Assembly: GCA_039199225.1 (NCBI GenBank)
Contig: JBCCSZ010000404.1
Span: 1-5,352 of the forward strand
Length of the DNA: 5,352 nt
Source: JBCCSZ01 sp039199225
Lineage (GTDB): Bacteria; Bacteroidota; Bacteroidia; Chitinophagales; Saprospiraceae
Direction: 5' to 3'
The notes beneath the pieces were generated by a model. That model made no database searches, was not told the origin of the DNA, and saw nothing but the letters and a program-made list of their open reading frames with translations. Positions 1 through 5,352 of this stretch are shown here, piece by piece (within the stretch, counting starts at the first letter, position 1; every line of letters begins with the position of its first letter). A program made the translations under genes and the position numbers.

Positions 1-415
1 GGGATCGGTTGGTGTAATTCGACGCATCGTCCTTTTCAACTCCCTCGAAACAATAGTGGGGATGAAAACTGGCCAGTTGGTAAATACCCTCATAGGCCTG
101 TAGGTGCAGCAGCTGATTGGCCAAGTCCAAAAAAGTCAAATAATCTTCAAAATCAACAAAAGCCGCGGGATAAATCAATAAAGTCGTTTCGATGGCTGGC
201 TCCTGGTCGAGTTCCAAACAAGCAGCGATCAAATTTTCCAAACAGCTTTCCGGCTCACTCATTCGTTCCACCTTATAGCAAATGCGATTTTTCTTAAAGG
301 GAACAGCAGCAAATGGACATATTTCGAACTGTACAACAAATGCATCGATCCACCGACTGGTAGAGCCGACGACCTGTTCGTCTGTCCAAGTGTCCGCAAG
401 CGGTTTGTTTAACAT
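1..415 (-). CDS. DUF1415 domain-containing protein, C-terminus outside the window
   Basis: This open frame reads leftward from ATG at 415-413 and stays open for 138 codons to the window edge, so the C-terminus is missing. Landmarks match the DUF1415 family: a CPFA motif at residues 33-36, ETTLLIYP at 76-83, DYLTFLDLA at 91-99, QLASFHPHYCF at 113-123, and NYTNRS at 133-138, which in the family continues into a Pro-rich segment just beyond the edge. Family members are roughly 180-190 residues, so about one quarter is probably lost. The function of DUF1415 proteins is not established; they are presumably cytoplasmic, since no signal peptide or membrane segment is visible here. The start is chosen because it is the only Met before the conserved block apart from the internal M52. 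The gene is divergent from the FKBP lipoprotein gene and may share its promoter region. The family call is from remembered motifs and is fairly secure; the role is unknown. Confidence 0.88.
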   Translation of the reverse strand, partial: MLNKPLADTWTDEQVVGSTSRWIDAFVVQFEICPFAAVPFKKNRICYKVERMSEPESCLENLIAACLELDQEPAIETTLLIYPAAFVDFEDYLTFLDLANQLLHLQAYEGIYQLASFHPHYCFEGVEKDDASNYTNRS

Positions 416-452
416 TTTAGCGAATTTGTCTTTAAGAGATAAAACGATTTGC

Positions 453-471
453 CAAAATTAGCATAATTTTG
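453..471. promoter_or_regulatory. Divergent -7 promoter boxes forming an inverted repeat
   Basis: CAAAATTA (453-460), a 3-base spacer GCA, and TAATTTTG (464-471) form a perfect 8-bp inverted repeat. Each arm, read outward, is TAATTTTG, which fits the Bacteroidota -7 consensus TAnnTTTG. The right arm would start transcription about 25 bases before the FKBP gene, and the left arm about 30 bases before the DUF1415 gene. Both are plausible leader lengths. No convincing -33 TTTG element is seen at the usual distance (about 19 bases) on either side. The sequence could therefore be two back-to-back promoters, an operator, or a chance AT-rich palindrome. Confidence 0.5.
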
Positions 472-501
472 ACCTTCAACTAATCGAAACTTACGACAAG
501 A

Positions 502-990
502 ATGAAGAATTTACTACTTTCTCTATCTGTTTTCGGCATAGCCTGCTTTTGCTTCTCCTGTGGAAATGACGGCGGTGAGGACTACTGTGTCGACCAAAAT
601 GTACTGGACGAAGCCATTATTCAAAACTATATCGATACGGCTGGACTGACCAACGTGCAGGTCACCGAAGAGGGAGTCCACTACATCGTAGAGGTAGAAG
701 GCGACGGCCCAAGGCCTGATGCAACCAGCCGGGTGACCGTACACTATGAAGGCTTTTTGTTGGATGGCACCAAATTCGATTCGAGCTACGATAGAGGACA
801 ATCTGCCTCCTTTAGCCTGACAGGCGTGATTCCGGGATGGACCATCGGGATTCCGCAATTTAGAAAAAATGGCTCCGGGGTACTCATCATTCCATCTTGT
901 CTGGCCTATAGACGCAATCCACCCTTTGGTTCTCCCATTGGTGAAGATGATGTCTTGCTATTTAACATTAGGCTACTGGAAGTCAACTGA
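502..990 (+). CDS. FKBP-type peptidyl-prolyl cis-trans isomerase lipoprotein
   Basis: The protein has 162 residues. The N-terminus is a lipoprotein signal: Lys2, a hydrophobic core, then Cys20 followed by GNDGGED. The acidic residues after the cysteine resemble surface-export signals of Bacteroidota lipoproteins. Cys15 and Cys17 are also present, but Cys20 with Ser at -1 is the best lipidation site. A short helical linker leads to an FKBP domain at about 74-161. Residues lining the FKBP active site are retained by motif: Tyr82 (HYEG), Phe92-Asp93 (KFDSS), Phe104, Val109-Ile110 and Trp113 (GVIPGW), Tyr136 (LAY) and Phe154 (LLFNIRLLEV). The usual AYG...IPPN loop is replaced by AYRRNPPFGSPIGEDD, so substrate choice may differ. 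The likely role is proline isomerisation during folding of envelope proteins, outside the cytoplasm. The gene stands alone on its strand, and its stop lies 19 bases from the end of the converging HNH gene. No strong ribosome binding site is visible, only A-rich sequence before the ATG. Confidence 0.92.
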   Translation: MKNLLLSLSVFGIACFCFSCGNDGGEDYCVDQNVLDEAIIQNYIDTAGLTNVQVTEEGVHYIVEVEGDGPRPDATSRVTVHYEGFLLDGTKFDSSYDRGQSASFSLTGVIPGWTIGIPQFRKNGSGVLIIPSCLAYRRNPPFGSPIGEDDVLLFNIRLLEVN

Positions 991-1009
991 TTCGCGCTGG
1001 CAGCCGGGT

Positions 1010-2014
1010 TCAGTCGGCCAACGCCTCTGGCTCGTTCATCTTTCGCATCGCATCGATGTGCTCCTGGCTCAATCGCATCTCCTCTTTGAGGAATTTGTCG
1101 ACAAAAAAGCGCGCCATGCCCGCAAATACCTCGGTTGCTCGCGTAAATTTTAGCAAATCGACAATGGATCGCTCTATTAAGTTGCGGTAGTAAGATCGTA
1201 CGACGGGATTGCTTACAGCAGGATTGTCCTTTCCATCCTTCACCTTATCGTTGAATGATCGCATGGCTTCCCGCACCCGCTCGCATTGAGCAAAGATTTC
1301 AATCAATCGCTTTTCGCGTTCCTGGACCAAATACAGCCTTTGCAGAGCGTATACTTCGATGGATTTGACAGCCTTTTCGTAAAGCGGCCCCTCTGAAAAT
1401 CTGGGTTTGATAACGCCTTCCTTGGTATAGGCAAACAGCTCCTCGGGGTCTTCCAAACAGGGATTGACCAACAGCCGCTGTTTTTCTTCCAGCGGGAAAT
1501 TCTGATCCCAATTGCGGTGGTTCCGCTTTTCCAAAAAGGTGGCTTCATCATTTAGCGGAAAGCTGTTTTGCTTGCCAATGGTAACCACAATGATTTTCGA
1601 TTGTTGGTTTCGCGTCACCTTAACCATTTGCTTTTTGGCCTGGTTGCAGAAAAGGCAGGACAGCAGCAGGTTGTCCCAATCGTTGCACAACCAATAATAG
1701 CCAACTCTTTCCACCTTTTGACCTTGGATTACGCCGATCACTTTTTTCTTTGGCCGAAAATGCTCGATGTCCCCATAGTACACATGCAAAAAACTACTTT
1801 CGCAATAAGCGCACTTTTTGCGGCACATCTTAATCAATTCTTTTTTTACCTTCTCATCACTGTATTGGCTGAATTTGAATTTCTTCCGCTTCTCTTCGAT
1901 TCCTTGCTCTCCATCGCGTTCGGGATCAAATAGCTTGATCGCCTCATTGGTTTCTCGCTTTACAGAAGGCTTTCTCAAATGGTCAGGTGGGTCAATGCGG
2001 TTGATTAGGATCAT
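1010..2014 (-). CDS. HNH endonuclease, PtuB-like (TIGR02646-type)
   Basis: The protein has 334 residues and begins MILINRIDPPDHL, the family-typical start. The nuclease core is at about 68-153: CAYC (Cys68, Cys71), then DIEHFRPK with Glu84-His85 as the presumed catalytic His position, then YYWLCNDWDNLLLSC with Asn111/Asn115, and a second cysteine pair Cys120 and Cys123 followed by Asn124. The four cysteines should bind a structural zinc. LLVNPCLEDPEEL at 181-193 is another family landmark. The C-terminal half (about 205-334) is mostly charged helix. This fold is shared by PtuB of Septu defence and HNH proteins of retron systems, which cut nucleic acid when released or activated by a partner ATPase; that activity is inferred here. 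Compared with the fused HNH module of its neighbour, it has about 20 extra residues between CNQAKK and SFP. Its ATG overlaps the upstream stop as ATGA, so translation is probably coupled. No Shine-Dalgarno sequence is seen. The exact target is unknown. Confidence 0.88.
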   Translation of the reverse strand: MILINRIDPPDHLRKPSVKRETNEAIKLFDPERDGEQGIEEKRKKFKFSQYSDEKVKKELIKMCRKKCAYCESSFLHVYYGDIEHFRPKKKVIGVIQGQKVERVGYYWLCNDWDNLLLSCLFCNQAKKQMVKVTRNQQSKIIVVTIGKQNSFPLNDEATFLEKRNHRNWDQNFPLEEKQRLLVNPCLEDPEELFAYTKEGVIKPRFSEGPLYEKAVKSIEVYALQRLYLVQEREKRLIEIFAQCERVREAMRSFNDKVKDGKDNPAVSNPVVRSYYRNLIERSIVDLLKFTRATEVFAGMARFFVDKFLKEEMRLSQEHIDAMRKMNEPEALAD

Positions 2015-4266
2015 GGCAATTCGTTTTTTGGATCATACTGTTTCCAGAGCTTCTCTACCTCCCGGATGGTTTCGGCTTCCATATCTTTCCAGTTGATGGC
2101 TTTGCTAGCCCCCAATTCGTTTCGCTTGGCCAGCAATTTATCGACGGCATAATAGACCAATTCTTCTCGAAGACTGCCTCCTAGGTGGTTGTAAGTGCGT
2201 ACTTCATCGGCCAGCTCGCTCAAGCGCTGGCTTTGCGTATCATCCAGGGAAGGTTGCTGCAGCAAATCATAGTACTCCCGAAAAACAACTTCTCGTTCTG
2301 GTGAGATGACAGAATGCAGGCCAAAGAAGGGAGAAGTCAACAATTGATCGACCCGGAAAGAACTGGGGTCGGGTAAATCTTCCAACATATGAATGGCTTT
2401 TTGGGCCATATCGTACTGAAGCACCCGGACTTCTTTTTCTTTGGTTCCCCGCAAGCAGAGCGGTTCGTGGCTGGTGACAATAAACTGAATGTTGGGGAAT
2501 GCTTCCCGTAGAGCACCGACAATGCGCATTTTCCAACGCGGATGCAAATGGGTTCCCAATTCATCGACCAGCACCAACGCATACACATTCCCAAAATCCA
2601 TTTTCAGCTGCTCGTTAACCGTTTTCATAATGTCACAAGCCAATGCAAGGGTAATCTTATATCCATCGCTCAGAGAAGGCAAAGGAATGGCTGACCCTTG
2701 CGAGGGACGCAAGACAATCTCGTCCATTTCTAAATCGTAATCGATTTTTCCCTCCTCTCCCTTTTCATTGAGATTGAGTAAGTCCTTCAGCACCACCGCC
2801 ACCCGATCAAAGGAAACCTTGTCCTTTTTGGTAGTAGATCGCCACAATTCAATCAACCAATCACGAGCATTCACCAAACCAGCAATGGGATCAAAAAGAT
2901 TTTCGATGCGGGTTTTCTCCTTGTGCTTTGCTCGCTTAATGCGGTTGCCATCCACCATCAAACGAGTAGAACCATAGCCCAATAAATAGCTCCCAATACC
3001 CACAGCATTGGCTTGTATGCGGTTCGCATCAAAAGTCATACGATACTGCTGGCCTTCTTGCGTGTAAATTTTCACAAAGCCAGATTCCTTGTGGTACTGC
3101 AATATATCTTTGGCCTTAATTTCCAATCGGTCGACGACGGCTTGTCCTGCCAAGGTCAAAGCGATGGCCTTGAGAATGGAGCTTTTTCCTGAACCATTTT
3201 CCCCCAGCATAAACAACCAAGGCGATTGTGTGTCACTGGCAAGCGACTCTTTGGAGGCACCCGCCGTCAGCTCAATGGTGAGGTCGGATATATTCTTGAA
3301 GTTGTGAATGACCACCTTATGCAAATTGATCCTATCCGGCGAAGGAGGTGTTTGGTTTTTGACCGATCTCAATTCCTTGGAAACCTTCGGAGCCACTTCT
3401 TGTATTCCAGGACTTTGATAAGTTTCCAGCTTTTGCAACATCGCTGCAAAATCATTGGAGGCCGAATCGCCTGAGATGCGAGCCTTTTGTATGCGGGTCT
3501 TGACAATATCCGGATTGGCAGAAAGTACTTCCAACAACATGTAGCGATACATCCCCTGAAACTCCTCTTTGGAATGAGTAGTCAGCAAATTGTTGATCCG
3601 ATCGATAAAGGTACGGCTGAAGCGCTTTTTTCCTTTGATGTCGATGAAGTTTTTTAGACTCCGGCGGATGCGCTCGGCCGCCTTCTTTCGTCGGGCCAGC
3701 AGGTCGGGGCGATTGAGCTTTAAAATCTCGATGGTCAACTGCCCTCTTCTGTCCAGACCAATCATTCGACCATTGGTATCGTATTTTATATGCTTCGCAG
3801 GATCGTCTTTGCAGACATCGAGTAAAACATTGGTTTCTTTGTCTACATTCTTGGAGCCTTTGCGCAAGCGTCGGCCATCCACGGGAAAGTATTTCCCTTT
3901 GTGGAAATCACAATCCGAACAAGATAGAAACAGATTGTCCCAATTGTACAACAGCCAATAATAGTGATCGGGAGCCGCCACATTGTCCATCGTCAAAGCA
4001 GACCGCCGTGGTCGAAATCGATCGGCAACAGCCTGTCGATCCTCAAAATTTACCTCTTGCTCACAGTAGGAACACTTGTATTGAAAAGGGTCCAGCATGG
4101 ACTGGATAATGTCCCGCTCAACCTCGTCCGCATCTTCCGTACCCTTGTAACGAACTTGCGAGCGATCAGTGCGCTGGTAGAAATTACCAGCCTCATCACT
4201 CAGTTTCTTGACTGCATCTGTAGAAAGTGAAAAAGGTAGTTCTTTGGGCCTTTTAATGTAAATCAT
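2011..4266 (-). CDS. HNH-ATPase fusion, PtuA-like AAA15/ABC ATPase with N-terminal HNH-like module
   Basis: The protein has 751 residues in three parts. The HNH-like module (1 to about 160) starts MIYIKRP and has CSYC (Cys65, Cys68), ADRFRPR at 81-87, YYWLLYNWDNLFLSC, and Cys116/Cys119 followed by KGKYFP. Arg83 sits where the companion nuclease has the catalytic His. A basic helical region (about 160-260) and a polar, Pro-containing linker (about 262-312) follow. The ATPase (about 313-660) begins INLHKVVIHNFKNI, the usual first strand of RecF/AAA15 proteins. It has Walker A GENGSGKS at 355-362 with Lys361, a GYGSTRL segment at 430-436, signature LSDGY at 532-536, Walker B LVLVDE at 564-569, and the H-loop TSHE ending at 601. 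Only about 170 residues separate Walker A from the signature, too few for Rad50-like coiled-coil arms. The C-terminal tail is helical. By family analogy it is a dimerising ATPase that controls a nuclease and senses infection or DNA state; that role is inferred. It is first in the operon with the free HNH gene. Confidence 0.88.
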   Translation of the reverse strand: MIYIKRPKELPFSLSTDAVKKLSDEAGNFYQRTDRSQVRYKGTEDADEVERDIIQSMLDPFQYKCSYCEQEVNFEDRQAVADRFRPRRSALTMDNVAAPDHYYWLLYNWDNLFLSCSDCDFHKGKYFPVDGRRLRKGSKNVDKETNVLLDVCKDDPAKHIKYDTNGRMIGLDRRGQLTIEILKLNRPDLLARRKKAAERIRRSLKNFIDIKGKKRFSRTFIDRINNLLTTHSKEEFQGMYRYMLLEVLSANPDIVKTRIQKARISGDSASNDFAAMLQKLETYQSPGIQEVAPKVSKELRSVKNQTPPSPDRINLHKVVIHNFKNISDLTIELTAGASKESLASDTQSPWLFMLGENGSGKSSILKAIALTLAGQAVVDRLEIKAKDILQYHKESGFVKIYTQEGQQYRMTFDANRIQANAVGIGSYLLGYGSTRLMVDGNRIKRAKHKEKTRIENLFDPIAGLVNARDWLIELWRSTTKKDKVSFDRVAVVLKDLLNLNEKGEEGKIDYDLEMDEIVLRPSQGSAIPLPSLSDGYKITLALACDIMKTVNEQLKMDFGNVYALVLVDELGTHLHPRWKMRIVGALREAFPNIQFIVTSHEPLCLRGTKEKEVRVLQYDMAQKAIHMLEDLPDPSSFRVDQLLTSPFFGLHSVISPEREVVFREYYDLLQQPSLDDTQSQRLSELADEVRTYNHLGGSLREELVYYAVDKLLAKRNELGASKAINWKDMEAETIREVEKLWKQYDPKNELP

Positions 4267-4284
4267 TGTAATGGTAATTCATAA

Positions 4285-4292
4285 CAAAACGA
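4285..4292 (-). promoter_or_regulatory. Possible -7 box of the HNH-ATPase operon
   Basis: Read on the minus strand this is TCGTTTTG, one mismatch from the Bacteroidota -7 consensus TAnnTTTG. It lies 18 bases before the ATG, leaving a leader of roughly a dozen bases. There is no TTTG at the expected -33 distance. It directly abuts the 10-bp palindrome at 4293-4302, which would then sit between the -7 and -33 regions, a typical place for a repressor to act. The call is weak. Confidence 0.25.
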
Positions 4293-4302
4293 ATCGCGCG
4301 AT
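4293..4302. repeat. 10-bp perfect palindrome ATCGCGCGAT before the operon
   Basis: ATCGCGCGAT is its own reverse complement and begins 27 bases before the HNH-ATPase start codon, in otherwise AT-rich sequence. The heptamer AATCGCG that starts here (4292-4298) recurs at 4339-4345, 47 bases away, inside a second palindromic patch. Paired GC-rich palindromes next to a start codon could be an operator for a transcription factor, but no regulator gene is visible in the window. Confidence 0.45.
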
Positions 4303-4338
4303 GCGCTAACCTAGCTTTGAATATATTGACGAGGTAGC

Positions 4339-4350
4339 AATCGCGATCGC
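4339..4350. repeat. Palindromic patch containing GCGATCGC
   Basis: The sequence AATCGCGATCGC contains two overlapping palindromes, TCGCGA (4341-4346) and GCGATCGC (4343-4350), and repeats the AATCGCG seen at 4292-4298. The octamer is well known as an abundant element in cyanobacteria, but one copy here says nothing about origin. It contains GATC, so it could be a methylation site. Function is unknown. Confidence 0.35.
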
Positions 4351-4354
4351 TTGA

Positions 4355-4381
4355 ATTGCATTCCCAATAGAGCAATGCAAT
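4355..4381. repeat. 8-bp inverted repeat with 11-base loop
   Basis: ATTGCATT (4355-4362) and AATGCAAT (4374-4381) are exact reverse complements separated by 11 bases. Neither side has a run of T directly after the stem, so it does not look like an intrinsic terminator. It lies about 90-115 bases upstream of the HNH-ATPase start, where a regulator site or the 5' end of a longer leader could be. It may also be chance in AT-rich DNA. Confidence 0.35.
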
Positions 4382-4997
4382 CTACTTTCAATTAATTCTT
4401 TTTAAATACCTGGACAAAATATGTCATCCTTAGTTCGAGCGGAGTTTCATCTATAACCTAGGCAAAAAACACGGACGTAACCATCGCTATGGCGCGTATT
4501 TTTAACGAAGTATAGAGGTCAAAATCGTTCAAAATAAGTCATCATTCAATTTATCAGGCACTTATACTTATTTATGCTCTGTCCGACAACATCACTAAAG
4601 AAATAGTGAATTATTACAGTTTCAAGATACTTAAAACGCAGAGAAAAACACAATAAGTAGTTCATTTGTCAGGATTGTATCATAGTTAGTAGCTATCAAA
4701 ATAGAAGAACTCTCAGGTATCTAGTATTATGTTAATAATTTGATATTCAGTTAATTATGGAGGTTGTAAAGAAGTGATAAAAGATGAAGGCCAAATTCTG
4801 ATCAAGTAGATGTAAAATCGTGTTCAATCTCTAATTTATTGATACATGTAGGTTATATACTGCTAATCTTTCATTCAGCTGTAAAGTGATCCCATAGACA
4901 AATGTATGATTCTAGTATACGTGGAAAGCTAATTTTTATCAAAAAAATGTTAAGTATGTGCTAAATTAGATAAGCAAACTTTATAGATTGAATACAA

Positions 4998-5352
4998 ATG
5001 AGCAAACCAGAGAAACATATAATTTACTGGATTCTACCAAGCCTGTTCGTTGGAGTATGTATGTGTATATATTTTTTTGATATTTTGGGAATGTCTTATC
5101 TTATTGCACCAGAGTATAATAGAGAATTTGGAGTTGTTGAAAATACCCAATTGCTAGTAATACTTGCTATAATTATATTGTCGTTTAAAAAATTAATCAT
5201 AGCGAAAACAAAATCAATTAAATTAGTTTTTGCTCTAATATTTATTAGTTCAGTATTTATATTTTTAGAGGAGATAGATTATGGTCTCCATTACTATGAT
5301 CTTTTCTTAGGAAAATCCAAAGAGCAACTCAAAATTGAGTCATGGAATAATA
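4998..5352 (+). CDS. Hypothetical membrane protein, N-terminal part only
   Basis: An open frame runs from ATG at 4998-5000 through 118 codons to the window edge without a stop. It contains three hydrophobic stretches that look like membrane helices: about residues 9-28, 51-63 and 74-90. Between the first two is EYNREFGVVENTQ, and after the third is FLEEIDYGLHYYDLFLG. This spacing recalls a family of uncharacterised multi-pass membrane proteins with an R-E-x-G-x-x-E block and a later E-E-I-x-[WY]-G motif; I recall this only by pattern and cannot name the family. The conserved acidic pair at 91-92 at a membrane boundary could be functional. Codon use is strongly AT-biased, unlike the genes left of 4267, which suggests a different history. 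It is divergent from the HNH-ATPase operon and separated by a long gap, so a shared role is not supported. Function is unknown. Confidence 0.7.
   Translation, partial: MSKPEKHIIYWILPSLFVGVCMCIYFFDILGMSYLIAPEYNREFGVVENTQLLVILAIIILSFKKLIIAKTKSIKLVFALIFISSVFIFLEEIDYGLHYYDLFLGKSKEQLKIESWNN

Larger units (their letters stand above)
4267..4997. other. AT-rich gap without a convincing gene, between divergent genes
   Basis: About 730 bases separate the start of the HNH-ATPase gene from the start of the membrane-protein gene. I found no open frame of convincing length or recognisable protein on either strand, no tRNA, and no ordered repeat array. The stretch is clearly richer in A and T than the sequence to its left, except for a GC-rich patch at about 4291-4350 that holds small palindromes. 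Isolated matches to TAnnTTTG occur at 4312-4319 (plus) and 4899-4906 (minus) without a partner -33 element, and are within chance expectation. The gap may hold regulatory sequence for the operon, an unrecognised small RNA, or decayed DNA; none of these is demonstrated. Confidence 0.6.

Noticed and set aside
523..858. Open frame antisense to the FKBP gene
   Set aside because: It lies fully within a well-supported gene on the other strand and resembles no known protein.
998..1020. Hairpin terminator between the convergent genes
   Set aside because: Only GCCG/CGGC can pair, with no T-run, and most of it falls inside the HNH coding end.
869..1153. Plus-strand open frame bridging the FKBP and HNH genes
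   Set aside because: It overlaps the ends of two recognised genes in another frame, and its translation has no recognisable domain.
1568..2096. Plus-strand open frames antisense to the HNH nuclease gene
   Set aside because: Hydrophobic translations such as these are expected opposite charged coding sequence; none has a plausible start context or family motif.
2267..2594. Minus-strand open frames inside the ATPase gene in other frames
   Set aside because: They are out of frame with the Walker B and H-loop coding sequence, which is clearly the real frame.
4355..4381. Intrinsic terminator
   Set aside because: The stem is short and AT-rich and lacks a following T-run on either strand.
4741..4841. 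Small gene after the GGAGG-like sequence near 4759
   Set aside because: The ATG at the GGAGG gives 6 codons and the downstream GTG gives 11 codons before a stop; neither is convincing as a gene.
4267..4997. Retron non-coding RNA
   Set aside because: No reverse transcriptase is in the window and I could not identify the paired a1/a2 repeats with a flanked structured RNA; kept only as a possibility.
1..5352. CRISPR array, tRNA, rRNA or insertion sequence
   Set aside because: No regularly spaced repeats, no recognisable RNA gene and no transposase or terminal inverted repeats were seen.

Overview
The window looks like a chromosomal segment from a member of Bacteroidota. The evidence is a lipoprotein with an acidic stretch right after its lipidation cysteine, genes without clear Shine-Dalgarno sequences, and matches to the TAnnTTTG-type -7 promoter element. 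A more precise placement is not supported from sequence alone. Base composition is moderate from 1 to about 4300 and clearly AT-rich from there to the end, so the right-hand end has a different character.

Layout. Positions 1-415 (minus) hold the N-terminal 138 codons of a DUF1415-family protein that runs off the left edge. It is divergent from a secreted FKBP-type peptidyl-prolyl isomerase lipoprotein at 502-990 (plus). The 86-bp gap between them carries a perfect inverted repeat whose two arms each match the Bacteroidota -7 box, one per direction. The FKBP gene converges, with a 19-bp gap, on a two-gene minus-strand operon. In transcription order the operon is a 751-aa protein (4266-2011) with an N-terminal HNH-like zinc module and a C-terminal ABC/AAA15-type ATPase, followed by a separate 334-aa HNH endonuclease (2014-1010). 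The two genes overlap by ATGA. Upstream lies about 730 bp of AT-rich DNA without a convincing gene, but with several small palindromes near the operon start. At the right edge an AT-rich membrane-protein gene begins at 4998 (plus) and is cut off by the window.

The item of interest is the two-gene operon. An AAA15-type ATPase paired with a CxxC/EHF/CxxC HNH nuclease is the logic of Septu (PtuA/PtuB) anti-phage defence and of the PtuAB effector of some retrons. Here the ATPase carries its own N-terminal HNH module, and a second, paralogous HNH protein is encoded immediately downstream. The fused HNH copy has Arg where the free copy has the expected catalytic His, while keeping its zinc cysteines. 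This suggests a division of labour: a scaffold or sensor HNH on the ATPase and an active HNH in trans. No reverse transcriptase is present, so this is not an obvious retron. The defence role is inferred from family architecture and is not shown by the sequence.
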